Shown: positions 53,329-61,614, counted from the first letter of the stretch. The stretch: 64,000 nt of DNA from an uncultured Phascolarctobacterium sp. (GCA_949299135.1 CASFZG010000001.1:62001-126000); one strand, 5' to 3'. The notes: a model not told the origin generated them from the letters alone. Numbers and translations are program-made.

Positions 53329-54352
53329 TTGCGCCACCCGCCGTCATTTTTTTGTATAAATCAAGCGCCTGCTGCAAAATTACAATCGCAAGGGAAGCGC
53401 CCGTGCCTTCGCCAAGGCGCATGCCCGCATCGACAATCGGTTTTAAATTCAAAATTTCCAGCATTTTGGCGTGCGAAATCTCCGCCGATAAATGCGAACA
53501 GAACATATAATCGGCGCAGGCAGGCTCAATGCCGTAAGCGAGCAGTGCCGCTGCCGTTGCGTTTACACCGTCAACCATTGTCGGCACACGGCGGCGCGCA
53601 CCAGCGATAATCATACCGGCAAGCCCGGCGTGGTCATAACCGCCAACCTTGCACAAAATGTCCATAGCGTCGCCCAATTTAGGCTTGTTAAACGCCAATC
53701 CGTCGGCTACAACCTGGCGTTTTACCTTCATGCGCTCATCGTTAATGCCTGTGCCGCGCCCAACAGTCAGCTCCGGCGGCAGGCCGGTAAACGCCGATAC
53801 GATAGCTGCCGTACTTGTGGTGTTGCCAATGCCCATTTCCGCCGTTACCAGCATGTTATAGCCGTTGTCAATGCACTCATCGGCAACTTTCATGCCGCGC
53901 TGCAAGGCTTCTTCCGCCTGCTCGCGTGTCATGGCAGCGCCTTTGGTAAAATCTTCCGTGCCCCAGGCAACTTTTTCGTTGCGCACCTTGGGCAGGTGGC
54001 TTAAATCAAAAGTCGTGCCCATATCAACAACAAAAACATCCGCACCGGCGTGGCGCGCCATTACGTTTGCACCCGCCGTACCGCGCATGTAGCCGTTAAT
54101 CATCTGCATGGTTACTTCCTGCGGGTAAGCGCTGACGCCGTATTTGGCAATGCCGTGGTCGCCGCACATCAAAAGCATGGCGGGTTTCAGTTTGCCGTCA
54201 AAATCCGGCGTGCCGCAAATTGCCGCATAACGCTCAACCATTCTTTCAACTTTGCCAAGCTGTCCCGGCACTTCGTCCAGTGCCAGCCAGTTTTTATGTA
54301 CAATCTCTGCCGCCTCCGTGTTCAGCGGCGGAACGGTAATCTCCTGCATCAA
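53321..54352 (-). CDS. cobT: Nicotinate-nucleotide:base phosphoribosyltransferase CobT (possible ArsA-like)
   Basis: A 343-residue enzyme of normal CobT length that moves phosphoribose from nicotinate mononucleotide to the lower-ligand base. It has CGDHGIAKYGVSAYPQEVT, TAEMGIGNTTSTAA, DGVNATAAALLAYG and the catalytic glutamate in RLGEGTGASLA. Its N-terminal motif reads DEVPGQLGKVE instead of the common KPPGSLGRLE. With the short paralogue two genes downstream it could form a two-subunit enzyme. It overlaps cobU by four bases. Confidence 0.9.
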   Translation of the reverse strand: MMQEITVPPLNTEAAEIVHKNWLALDEVPGQLGKVERMVERYAAICGTPDFDGKLKPAMLLMCGDHGIAKYGVSAYPQEVTMQMINGYMRGTAGANVMARHAGADVFVVDMGTTFDLSHLPKVRNEKVAWGTEDFTKGAAMTREQAEEALQRGMKVADECIDNGYNMLVTAEMGIGNTTSTAAIVSAFTGLPPELTVGRGTGINDERMKVKRQVVADGLAFNKPKLGDAMDILCKVGGYDHAGLAGMIIAGARRRVPTMVDGVNATAAALLAYGIEPACADYMFCSHLSAEISHAKMLEILNLKPIVDAGMRLGEGTGASLAIVILQQALDLYKKMTAGGANA

Positions 54353-54927
54353 TTTTCCTCCTCAAATTTAAAAGCAAGCTTCTTCACATCGACGGCCTGC
54401 CCGGCAACGCAGTAAAACACGCTGTCTGCAGCTTCCGCCACCTGCTGGTTCACCCAGCCCGCAATATCGCGGTATTCGCGTGCCATAGCGTTCTCCGGCA
54501 CAATGCCTGCGCCAACTTCATTGCTTACAAACACCACCGGCACATCACCTGCGCGTGCTGCGTCCAAAAGTTTGGCAATCTCTGCCTTCACGGCCTGCGC
54601 CTTTTCTTCCGTTGTGCCCTGCGGTGCGTTCTTGCCGTACAGCAAATTGCTCATGTACAGCGTCAGGCAGTCAAACAAAACTGCGTCTGCCCGCTGCACA
54701 GCCTCGCCCATCACCTCATGCGCGTTGTAGGGGGCTTCAAAATTTATCCAGCGCGTTTGGGGGCGGCGCGCCTGATGCAAGCGTACACGTTCAGCCATTT
54801 CGTCGTCCAAAATCTCGGCGGTAGCAATATAAGCGCATTTAGCGCCGTAATGCAGCACATATTTTTCGGCAAATTCGCTTTTACCGCTGCGTGCCCCGCC
54901 CGTAACCAAAACAAGTTTACCCGGCAT
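54349..54927 (-). CDS. cobU: Adenosylcobinamide kinase / guanylyltransferase
   Basis: A 192-residue bifunctional enzyme that phosphorylates and then guanylylates adenosylcobinamide. The P-loop GGARSGKS is at 10-17, the guanylylation-region His is in RVRLHQARRP, and FVSNEVGAGIVPEN is typical. The ATG at 54925-54927 has AAAGGAG upstream. An earlier start would lie in the riboswitch terminator. It is the first gene of the riboswitch operon. Confidence 0.95.
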   Translation of the reverse strand: MPGKLVLVTGGARSGKSEFAEKYVLHYGAKCAYIATAEILDDEMAERVRLHQARRPQTRWINFEAPYNAHEVMGEAVQRADAVLFDCLTLYMSNLLYGKNAPQGTTEEKAQAVKAEIAKLLDAARAGDVPVVFVSNEVGAGIVPENAMAREYRDIAGWVNQQVAEAADSVFYCVAGQAVDVKKLAFKFEEEN

Positions 54928-54946
54928 CTCAAAACTCCTTTCTATA

Positions 54947-54977
54947 AACAAAAAATCCCCTTTAAACAAAGAGGATT
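54947..54977 (-). terminator. Riboswitch-controlled terminator before cobU
   Basis: A 10-bp stem AATCC-T-CTTT / AAAG-G-GGATT (one U-G) at 54954-54977, followed by TTTTTTG. It stands between the B12 aptamer and cobU, so it is the likely expression platform: B12 bound favours termination. Confidence 0.75.
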
Positions 54978-55021
54978 ACACTTTTACCAATATGCAAGCG
55001 CCCACCTATCCCCCGTAGGCA

Positions 55022-55196
55022 ATAGCACTCGTAACAGGCAGGTCTCCTGGCTCAGGTTCATCGCCGCGCTGCGCCTTCCCAAAGCATCGCTTCAGTGACA
55101 TCTTGCAGACGGCTCGCCATTACAGTAGCGGGACTGCGCCGGATTCGCACCGGCTTCCCTATTAAGCTCGCGGGGTTAACCGCATCACCTGTTGAT
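55022..55196 (-). ncRNA. Cobalamin riboswitch
   Basis: Read on the minus strand, the 175-base region has the class signatures in order: GGTGATGCGG near the 5' end, GGGAAGCCGGTGCGAATCC, GCGCAGTCCCGCTACTGTAA, TGTCACTG followed by GGGAAGGC, and GAGCCAGGAGACCTGCC at the 3' side. These are the canonical B12-aptamer blocks (quoted parts only). It lies upstream of cobU with a terminator between. It fills most of the 358-base gap between the fsa and cobU genes. Confidence 0.95.
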
Positions 55197-55247
55197 TTTT
55201 CCAAAATTATATATTCTCTGCGTTTGGCAAAAATCCTGCTTACGCAG

Positions 55248-55279
55248 ATAAAAATTTAGCGGCAGCACTACGCCGCCGC
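55248..55279 (-). terminator. Terminator after the transaldolase gene
   Basis: Stem GCGGCGGC/GCTGCCGC (one G-U) at 55259-55279 with a five-base loop, followed by TAAATTTTTATC. Confidence 0.78.
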
Positions 55280-55285
55280 GTGATG

Positions 55286-55930
55286 TTATTTTAAGCTGTT
55301 TTTGTAGTCTTCAAGGAACTGCGCAAGTCCTTTATCGGTCAAAGGATGCAGCAGCATTTCTTTTAAAACTTTGGTCGGGATAGTTGCAATATCCGCACCG
55401 GCGAGCATTACCTTTTCCACATGTTCCATGTTGCGGATGCTGGCCGCGATAATCTGCGTATCCAGATTGTACTGACGGAAAACCTTAACCATTTTTTCAA
55501 CCAGCTCTGCGCCGTTCTCACCGATGCCGTCCAAACGGCCGATAAACGGGCTGACGTAAGTTGCACCGGCACGTGCAGCCATAAGAGCCTGCGGCAGGCT
55601 GAACACCAGCGTTACATTGGTTTTAATGCCTTCTTTGCTCAAAATTTTAACGGCTTTCAAGCCTTCGGCAATGCACGGAATTTTAACGACAACCTTGTCG
55701 GAAATTTTCATCAGCTTGCGCGCTTCGGCAACCATGCCCTCGCAGTCCGTGCTGATAACTTCTGCACTGACAGGTCCGTCAACCAAACCGCAAATTTCGG
55801 GGATAACCTCCGCCTGTGTCCTGCCGGTTTTGGCAATCAGGCTCGGGTTAGTGGTAACGCCGTATACAACTCCCAGCGCCGCCATTTCTGCAATTTCCGC
55901 TACGTTAGCGGTATCCATAAAAATTTTCAC
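55286..55930 (-). CDS. Transaldolase / fructose-6-phosphate aldolase (TalC/FSA type)
   Basis: A 214-residue class I aldolase of the short transaldolase family. The N-terminal [22 protein letters not shown], the Schiff-base lysine K83 in VVKIPC and [11 protein letters not shown] are all present. In the pentose-phosphate pathway it would exchange a dihydroxyacetone unit between sugars. Whether it acts as transaldolase or as fructose-6-phosphate aldolase cannot be decided from these motifs alone. It is flanked by a terminator and the B12 riboswitch. Confidence 0.93.
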   Translation of the reverse strand: MKIFMDTANVAEIAEMAALGVVYGVTTNPSLIAKTGRTQAEVIPEICGLVDGPVSAEVISTDCEGMVAEARKLMKISDKVVVKIPCIAEGLKAVKILSKEGIKTNVTLVFSLPQALMAARAGATYVSPFIGRLDGIGENGAELVEKMVKVFRQYNLDTQIIAASIRNMEHVEKVMLAGADIATIPTKVLKEMLLHPLTDKGLAQFLEDYKNSLK

Positions 55931-56004
55931 AACTCATACCTCTTTCATATTTTAAATTTTGTTAATAAATTCAGTAACACAAGCTGTCAATAGTTGGCGC
56001 TCAC

Positions 56005-56202
56005 TTAAAATAGTACCGTCTGGTCGCTGTCCGGAGGCAGAAAAACATCCTGCCCGCGTCCTTTGCGGTTTTTGCTTGTTACCCACGTGCCGCACTTGGG
56101 GCACTGCATCTCCGCCGCAGGCAAAGCCCACGCCAGCTGCCTGCCGCATTTAGGGCAAACAAAAAGCACCTGCATATTTTCGCCGGGCTGGTATTTTTTC
56201 AT
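56005..56202 (-). CDS. Small zinc-ribbon protein
   Basis: A 65-residue protein with CPKC at 16-19 and CPKC at 34-37, a simple zinc ribbon, and a charged tail. AAAGGAG and CGGAGA precede the ATG, and TATAAT (56234-56239) is 32 bases upstream. Family unknown. It may be transcribed with the transaldolase, 74 bases downstream. Confidence 0.65.
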   Translation of the reverse strand: MKKYQPGENMQVLFVCPKCGRQLAWALPAAEMQCPKCGTWVTSKNRKGRGQDVFLPPDSDQTVLF

Positions 56203-56344
56203 TCTCCGTCAACTCCTTTGCGGCCTTTCCAATCTATTATACACTATCGCGGCGCTTTTTTGCAGATTTTGTTGCAAGTTTTATGGACAAACCGCGTAAA
56301 ATTTTATATGCTATTATTAAATAAAGTTTAAGTGAGGTTACATT

Positions 56345-56644
56345 ATGGCACTGCAAAAAGAATTTGAAGCGCTCGGCTGCTGGAGCGCACCGACCGAAGA
56401 AGAACACATCAGCGTTTACGGGCTTGATTTTGATAACTGCTACATTATTTTTACCGACCTTGACGGCAAAACACCAGTGGATGCCAAAGCACCCATCGTC
56501 GCTGCCTGCTACGACAATCGCGACGCCTTTTTATGGGGCAAAGAACTGCAAAACTTCGCCGCTTTGCAATCCCTCCGCACCGCCAACGCAGACGACAACG
56601 ATTTTATAACGGCAGTTGAAAACTACACATTGCCGAAGGAATGA
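56345..56644 (+). CDS. Hypothetical acidic protein (plus strand)
   Basis: A 99-residue acidic protein, no signal peptide, no recognised family. Predicted beta strands (ISVYGLDFDNCYIIFTD) and a helix (GKELQNFAALQSL) suggest a small alpha/beta domain. GTGAGGTT precedes the ATG by five bases. An extended -10 (TGC-TATTAT, 56309-56317) lies upstream. Followed by the long inverted-repeat element, which may end its transcript. Confidence 0.7.
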   Translation: MALQKEFEALGCWSAPTEEEHISVYGLDFDNCYIIFTDLDGKTPVDAKAPIVAACYDNRDAFLWGKELQNFAALQSLRTANADDNDFITAVENYTLPKE

Positions 56645-56673
56645 ATGGTTAAGAACGGCATAACAAAATAATT

Positions 56674-56843
56674 AAAAACAAGAATAACCTGCTGACAGGA
56701 AACATTCAAAAATTGTAATATTCAATAAAAAATAACAGTCAAAAACACGCCCTGAACGAAGTGAATAAGTGTTTTGACTGTTATTATACTAAATTTATTG
56801 CTTTAAATTTTTGAGTTGACGGTTAGCAGGTTATTTTGTTTTT
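56674..56843. repeat. Long hairpin element with three nested inverted repeats
   Basis: Outer arms at 56674-56696 and 56822-56843 match at 21 of 23 positions (one bulge, one G-T). Middle arms TTCAAAAATT and AAATTTTTGAG flank inner arms AATAACAGTCAAAA-CAC (56731-56748) and GTGTTTTGACTGTTATT (56770-56786). The centre is about 20 bases. The whole could fold into one imperfect 75-base hairpin. It fills the gap between the plus-strand orphan and a minus-strand gene, so it may be a MITE-like remnant and may also stop transcription from both sides. Confidence 0.75.
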
Positions 56844-56879
56844 AGCCATTACTTAAAAATTACTTTACAGCAGCTGCAA

Positions 56880-57293
56880 TTAGCAGCCCAATCCTTCTCT
56901 TGCAACAATTTTATCCAGAATTGCTGCGCCGATGTGGATTACTTTGTCGCACTGGGTTTCCGGCTCAAAGTATTTAGGTTTTACGCCGCTGCAGTCGTAG
57001 CTGCCTGTTTCCGCAGCAAAAGCATCTATAAATTCTTTGCACAGCGCGCGGATTTTAGTGCCTTCTTCCTTGCCGTTGCGTTTTACATACAGCGTGCTCA
57101 ATACCATGCATGCGCCGGTAACAACGCCGCAGGCCGCACCTGCACCCATACCGCCGCCAAAACCGCTTGCAATTTTAAGTGCCTGCGGCGGCAGCTGCAA
57201 ATTATAAGCCCAGTTTGCCCCATAAAGCATTTTTTCGGCACAGTTCAGCCCCATGGCTTTGCCGTAACCTTTTTGCAATAATTCCAGCAGCAT
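56880..57293 (-). CDS. C_GCAxxG_C_C family protein
   Basis: A 137-residue protein with the defining cysteine pattern: NCAEKML near 17, GGGMGAGAACGVVTGACMVL near 46-65, and later single Cys in RALCKEF, YDCSG and TQCDK. The family is thought to be redox-active or metal-binding and occurs mostly in anaerobes; no reaction is proven. It starts 12 bases after nrdG, so it is probably the last gene of the nrd transcript. Confidence 0.88.
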   Translation of the reverse strand: MLLELLQKGYGKAMGLNCAEKMLYGANWAYNLQLPPQALKIASGFGGGMGAGAACGVVTGACMVLSTLYVKRNGKEEGTKIRALCKEFIDAFAAETGSYDCSGVKPKYFEPETQCDKVIHIGAAILDKIVAREGLGC

Positions 57294-57305
57294 AAGCTGT
57301 CCCTC

Positions 57306-57794
57306 CTATAACTTAAAATCCACTGCTTCGCCTGATTTCAGCGACGCCGGTACATCAATCAAACGCTGGTTGCGCGAACCGCGGTACGGAAAATCCAAAT
57401 CGCGCTGCGCGATGATAAACGGCCCGTCCACCAGCACGTCAATCTCGTTCAGCACCGGCAAATCTTTAACATCATTATACACATAACCGGTGTAGCACCA
57501 CACGCTTAAGCCCGGTTTCAGCTTTTTAATTTCGTGCAGGAACTCCAGCACGCCGTCCGCCTGTGCCAGCGGGTCGCCGCCGCTTAAGGTTATCCCCCTG
57601 TGCAGCGGGGTCAGGCGTGCGGCAACGTCCTGCGCCAAAGCAGCCGCCGTGTATTCCGTGCCGCCTTCAAACGGCAGCGTGGACGGGTTATGGCAGCCTT
57701 CGCAGTGGCGCGGGCACCCCTGAAAAAACACAACTGTGCGGATACCCGGGCCATCAACGATAGATTCGTTTAAAATGCCTGCAACCATCAGCAT
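57306..57794 (-). CDS. nrdG: Anaerobic ribonucleotide reductase activating protein
   Basis: A 162-residue radical SAM activase that makes the glycyl radical on NrdD. The cluster cysteines are C27, C31 and C34 (GCPRHCEGCHNPS), and the SAM motif ITLSGGDPL is present. The ATG at 57792-57794 has GGAGG six bases upstream, immediately after the nrdD stop. An in-frame extension to 57827 overlaps nrdD without a ribosome site. It is intact, although its presumed target loop is missing from NrdD. Confidence 0.94.
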   Translation of the reverse strand: MLMVAGILNESIVDGPGIRTVVFFQGCPRHCEGCHNPSTLPFEGGTEYTAAALAQDVAARLTPLHRGITLSGGDPLAQADGVLEFLHEIKKLKPGLSVWCYTGYVYNDVKDLPVLNEIDVLVDGPFIIAQRDLDFPYRGSRNQRLIDVPASLKSGEAVDFKL

Positions 57795-57804
57795 GGCGCA
57801 CCTC

Positions 57805-59748
57805 CTATTCTGCGCAGCAGTTTGCACGCTGGCGGATCTGCGTCAGCTTCTTCTCGCAAACCGGGCAGTAATCGGTATCGATAATACCGGTGTAGCCGCA
57901 GTCCTCGCAGTAATCAATCGGGAAGTTAATGCCGCAGTAGCCGCATTCACAAGCCAGCATGTGGCGCAAAACATCTTCAACAGCCTGCAAATTATGCACC
58001 GGCGAAGATTCAAACTCTACATAGCTGATATGCCCGCCGTTGGTATATTTGTGGTACGGCCCTTCAAGGCGCATCTTGTCAAACGCGCTGATGGGATAGC
58101 CAACCGGCACATGGAAGGAGTTTGTATAGTACGCTTTATCGGTCACGCCGGGTATAATACCGTATTCCCTGCGGTCGATACGGATAAAACGTCCGGAAAG
58201 CCCTTCTGCCGGGGTGGCAATCAGGCTGAAATTCAAATCATATTTATCTGCGTATTCATCAACACGCTTGCGCATATGGGCAATAATTTCTTCGCCCAGC
58301 TTCTGCGATTCTTCGCTTTCGCCGTGATGTTTGCCAACCAGCGCGGTCAGGGTTTCGGCAAGGCCGATAAAGCCAACTGTCAGCGTGCCGTTTTTAATTG
58401 CCGGTTCAATGCGGTCGTCCTTTTTCAGCTTATCGCTGCCCATGTACAGCCCCTGCCCCATCAAAAACGGCAGGTCGCGCACGCGCAGATTAGCCTGAAC
58501 ATGGTAGCGGTGCATCAGCTGTTCCGCAACCAAATCCATCATATCATCCAGCATCTGATAGAACTTGTCAATATTGCGTTCCGCCTTAATCGCCAAACGC
58601 GGCAGGTTGATGGTGGTAAATGACAGGTTGCCGCGGCCGGTGGTAATTTCTTCGCCGTGGCGGTTGCTGATAACGCGCGTACGGCAGCCCATATAAGCTA
58701 CCTGACCGTCATAATCGCGGTTAAAAGTAGTGTCCATAAAGCTGAAGGTCGGGTTCAGGCGTTTTGCCGCAACGCCGATAGCCTGTTGGAACAAATCATA
58801 GTTCGGGTCGCCGGGGTCAAGGTTAACGCCGCGTTTAACACGGAAAATAACATTCGGGAAAATCGGGTTTTCGCCGCGCCCCAGCCCGTTGCCGTAAGCC
58901 TTTAACAAATTGCGCGTAACCTTGCGGCCGTTTTCGCTGGTGTCAAGGCCAAGGTTCAGGCTGCTGAACGGCACCTGCGCACCGGCGCGGGAATGCATGC
59001 TGTTCAGGTTGTAAACCAGCGCCTCCATTGCCTGGAACACTTCGTTTTCATCTGCGCCCTCTACAAAATCGGCCATATCGGTATCAAAAAATCCGAAGGA
59101 CTGACCGCCGAACATATCGTTCTGGTTGCTTTGCAGCACAATCGCCGCCAAAGCAGCCGCACTGCCCGGGCGTTTCGGCGGGCGGATAAAGCCGTGGCCG
59201 TTGTTGAAGCCCTCATGCAGCAGCCTGCCCAGCGGAATATTAAGGCAGTTTAAGGTTTTGCCGTAAAAATCAAGGTCGTGAATGTGAATATCGCCACGTT
59301 TATGCGCCGCCGCCATTTCTTCGGGGATAACGCGGTTCAGGTAGTATTCGCGGCTGGCAGCCGATGCGATTTGCAGCATCTTAGCAGAAGGCGAGTTGGA
59401 AATATTTGCGTTGTCTCGGTCGGTTTCCTTCAAAATTTCCGCTACGGTGTCCATCAGCTCGCTGCGCGCGTTGCGGATATCCGTACGTTTTGCCCTGTAC
59501 AAAATATAGGACTTGGCTGTTTTGGCGTGCCCTTTTTCAATCAGCACCTTTTCAACAATGTCCTGCACGTGTTCAACGTCTACAACGTCCACATTTTCAG
59601 CCTTCAGGCTTTTTAAAACGTCCAGCGTAATTTCAACAGCCATCTCGCGGTCTGCGCCGCCGACGGATTTTGCAGCTTCAAAAATGGCATCCGTTATTTT
59701 ACTGTCATCAAAGGCAACAACGCGCCCGTCGCGCTTACGGATTTTCAT
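57805..59748 (-). CDS. nrdD: Class III ribonucleotide reductase large subunit, glycyl-radical end missing
   Basis: A 647-residue NrdD. The N-terminal ATP cone (1-95, IRKRDGRVVAFDDSKI) is followed by the NRDD barrel with NCLNIPLG, SSLNLGLDT and the thiyl-radical Cys in YMGCRTRVISNRHG. The zinc site is present (CGYCG, CEDCGYTG, CPVC). After CPVC the sequence reads KKLTQIRQRANCCAE and stops, where the family has an RxTGY-like glycyl-radical motif and about 30 more residues. Neighbouring frames do not supply it. The start is an ATG overlapping nrdR by 14 bases; a GTG four codons earlier is possible. Confidence 0.9.
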   Translation of the reverse strand: MKIRKRDGRVVAFDDSKITDAIFEAAKSVGGADREMAVEITLDVLKSLKAENVDVVDVEHVQDIVEKVLIEKGHAKTAKSYILYRAKRTDIRNARSELMDTVAEILKETDRDNANISNSPSAKMLQIASAASREYYLNRVIPEEMAAAHKRGDIHIHDLDFYGKTLNCLNIPLGRLLHEGFNNGHGFIRPPKRPGSAAALAAIVLQSNQNDMFGGQSFGFFDTDMADFVEGADENEVFQAMEALVYNLNSMHSRAGAQVPFSSLNLGLDTSENGRKVTRNLLKAYGNGLGRGENPIFPNVIFRVKRGVNLDPGDPNYDLFQQAIGVAAKRLNPTFSFMDTTFNRDYDGQVAYMGCRTRVISNRHGEEITTGRGNLSFTTINLPRLAIKAERNIDKFYQMLDDMMDLVAEQLMHRYHVQANLRVRDLPFLMGQGLYMGSDKLKKDDRIEPAIKNGTLTVGFIGLAETLTALVGKHHGESEESQKLGEEIIAHMRKRVDEYADKYDLNFSLIATPAEGLSGRFIRIDRREYGIIPGVTDKAYYTNSFHVPVGYPISAFDKMRLEGPYHKYTNGGHISYVEFESSPVHNLQAVEDVLRHMLACECGYCGINFPIDYCEDCGYTGIIDTDYCPVCEKKLTQIRQRANCCAE

Positions 59749-60229
59749 GGTTAGCGTCACTTCTTTCTTTATTTTCGTTGTTATTGATTATTCTTTGCAG
59801 TTCCTGCATAAAGTTGTTGACGTCGGCAAACTGCCTGTACACCGAAGCAAAACGCACATAGGCAATCTGGTCGGTCTTTTCCAGATGCTTCATTACCAGC
59901 TCGCCAATCACTTCGCTGCGCACTTCCGATTCGCCCCGCATACGCAGCTCGCGTTCGATATGGTCAGCCATCTCTTTAATTTTTTCGTAAGAAATCGGGC
60001 GTTTTTCAAAGGCCTTAATCAAACCGTTCAGCAGCTTTTTGCTGTCAAACAGTTCGCGGCGCCCGTCCTTTTTATTTACAACCAGCGGTGTTTCCTCGTA
60101 TTTTTCGTAGGTGGTAAACCTGCGACCGCAGTCAGGGCATTCACGCCTGCGGCGGATAGAAGCGCCGTCATCGACGGAACGCGAGTCCACAACCCTGCTG
60201 TCGTGATAATTACAAAATGGGCATCTCAT
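59735..60229 (-). CDS. nrdR: Transcriptional repressor NrdR
   Basis: A 164-residue repressor of ribonucleotide reductase genes. The zinc ribbon uses C3, C6, C31 and C34 (MRCPFC, ECPDCG), and an ATP-cone domain follows (VVNKKDGRRELFDSKKL) that senses ATP/dATP. The tail is about 10 residues longer than usual because it runs into nrdD. It is the first gene of the nrdR-nrdD-nrdG transcript, so it would repress its own operon through the box at 60294. Confidence 0.95.
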   Translation of the reverse strand: MRCPFCNYHDSRVVDSRSVDDGASIRRRRECPDCGRRFTTYEKYEETPLVVNKKDGRRELFDSKKLLNGLIKAFEKRPISYEKIKEMADHIERELRMRGESEVRSEVIGELVMKHLEKTDQIAYVRFASVYRQFADVNNFMQELQRIINNNENKERSDANHENP

Positions 60230-60267
60230 ACATTCACTTCCCTGTTTTCGATTTAATGGATAGCTTT

Positions 60268-60278
60268 ATTATACCATA
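60268..60278 (-). promoter_or_regulatory. Extended -10 promoter of nrdR-nrdD-nrdG
   Basis: TATAAT at 60268-60273 with TG one base upstream and no good -35 box. The leader is about 32 bases. Confidence 0.6.
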
Positions 60279-60293
60279 CCCGCAAATTAAAAG

Positions 60294-60309
60294 AAACAAC
60301 ATCTTGTGT
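60294..60309. promoter_or_regulatory. Candidate NrdR box
   Basis: On the minus strand ACACAAGATGTTGTTT matches 13 of 16 positions of the palindromic NrdR box (acaCwAtATaTwGtgt). It lies 20 bases upstream of the -10, where it would cover the -35 region. A second box at the usual spacing is not clear. Confidence 0.45.
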
Positions 60310-60337
60310 TTATTTTGCTTATCAATAAATATCAGCC

Positions 60338-60378
60338 CCAAAATATAGAAAAGCCCCTGTCCATACAGACAGAGGCTT
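60338..60378 (-). terminator. Terminator after ftsZ
   Basis: An 11-bp stem AAGCC-T-CTGTC / GACAG-G-GGCTT at 60351-60378, followed by TTCTATATTTT. Confidence 0.85.
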
Positions 60379-60400
60379 TAATTGCGTTATTTGGTTTTAA

Positions 60401-61510
60401 TCAGCCACGAATCCAGGGCGGAATCTCCGTATCGGAAGAATGTTTGTGAATAATTCCGCTGCCGCCTACATGCGGTTTGGTGTCGATGTCGTGCGGCTGC
60501 TGATAAGTGCTGGGGCTTTTACCCATCGGCCTGCCGCCATGCGTCGGCAGTTCTTTGTTAAAGCCGGTAGCAATAACGGTTACGCGGATTTCATCCTTGA
60601 GGTTTTCATCAATAACCGCGCCGAAGATGATGTTGGCATCCGGGTCAACGGCTTCGGTAATAATGTTGGAAGCTTCGGTAACATCAAACAGCGACAGTTC
60701 GGAACCGCCGGTGATGTTGAACAGTACGCCGCGCGCACCTTCGATGGATGCTTCAAGCAGCGGGCTCTTAATGGCAGCTTCGGCAGCAGCGCGTGCGCCG
60801 TCGTCGCCTTTCGCCATGCCAATGCCCATCAGTGCAGAGCCTGCGTTGAACATAACGGTTTTAATATCCGCAAAGTCCAGGTTTACAAGGCCCGGTACGG
60901 CAATCAAGTCGGAAATGCCCTGCACGCCCTGACGCAGAACGTCATCGGCAATGCGGAAAGCTTCCAGCATGGACGTTCTTCTGTCGATAACCTGCAGCAA
61001 ACGGTCGTTAGGGATGGTAATTAAGGTATCAACCTTTTCTTTAATATTTACAATGCCGCTTTCAGCCTGGTTCATGCGGCGTTTGCCTTCAAAAGAGAAC
61101 GGTTTGGTTACAACGCCGACGGTCAGCGCGCCAACCTCGCGGGCACATTCAGCAACAATCGGTGCTGCACCGGTGCCGGTGCCGCCGCCCATGCCTGCTG
61201 TAACAAATACCATATCTGCGCCTTTCAGCGCTTCTAAAATAGCGTCTCGGCTTTCTTCCGCGGCTTTTTCGCCGATTTCAGGGTTTGCACCTGCGCCAAG
61301 GCCTTTGGTAAGTTTTTCGCCAATCTGGATACGGGTTGCGGCTTTAGAAAGCAGCAAAGCCTGCGCATCGCAGTTAACGGCGATAAATTCCACGCCTTTT
61401 ACGCCGGCGGTAATCATTCTGTTTACGGCGTTGTTGCCGCCGCCGCCAACACCAATTACCTTGATATTGGCAAGATTGTCCATGCCTTTTTCTTCAAATT
61501 CTTCAAACAT
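60401..61510 (-). CDS. ftsZ: Cell division protein FtsZ
   Basis: A 369-residue tubulin homologue that forms the division ring. The GTP loop GGGTGTGA is at 108-115, and the T7 loop [11 protein letters not shown] is present. A short linker leads to the conserved C-terminal peptide DTEIPPWIR that binds FtsA, SepF or ZipA. It is the last gene of the ddl-ftsQ-DUF881-sbp-ftsZ cluster; no ftsA lies between ftsQ and ftsZ. Confidence 0.99.
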   Translation of the reverse strand: MFEEFEEKGMDNLANIKVIGVGGGGNNAVNRMITAGVKGVEFIAVNCDAQALLLSKAATRIQIGEKLTKGLGAGANPEIGEKAAEESRDAILEALKGADMVFVTAGMGGGTGTGAAPIVAECAREVGALTVGVVTKPFSFEGKRRMNQAESGIVNIKEKVDTLITIPNDRLLQVIDRRTSMLEAFRIADDVLRQGVQGISDLIAVPGLVNLDFADIKTVMFNAGSALMGIGMAKGDDGARAAAEAAIKSPLLEASIEGARGVLFNITGGSELSLFDVTEASNIITEAVDPDANIIFGAVIDENLKDEIRVTVIATGFNKELPTHGGRPMGKSPSTYQQPHDIDTKPHVGGSGIIHKHSSDTEIPPWIRG

Positions 61511-61554
61511 TATTTATATTCCCCCTTAATAAGTTGGGTAAAATCCATAACATA

Positions 61555-61571
61555 AATATCAAAATGATATT
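61555..61571. repeat. Short inverted repeat in the sbp-ftsZ spacer
   Basis: Arms AATATCA and TGATATT with a three-base centre, 45 bases before the ftsZ ATG. The 104-base spacer otherwise holds only AT-rich sequence and the GGGGG ribosome site. Function unknown. Confidence 0.45.
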
Positions 61572-61614
61572 CTACATGGACAGTAAAATCTCCTGCCTGA
61601 TTGTAAAAAATTTT

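Noticed and set aside
57795-57827. Extended NrdG start
   Set aside because: The extension overlaps the nrdD end without a ribosome site. GGAGG points to the ATG at 57794.
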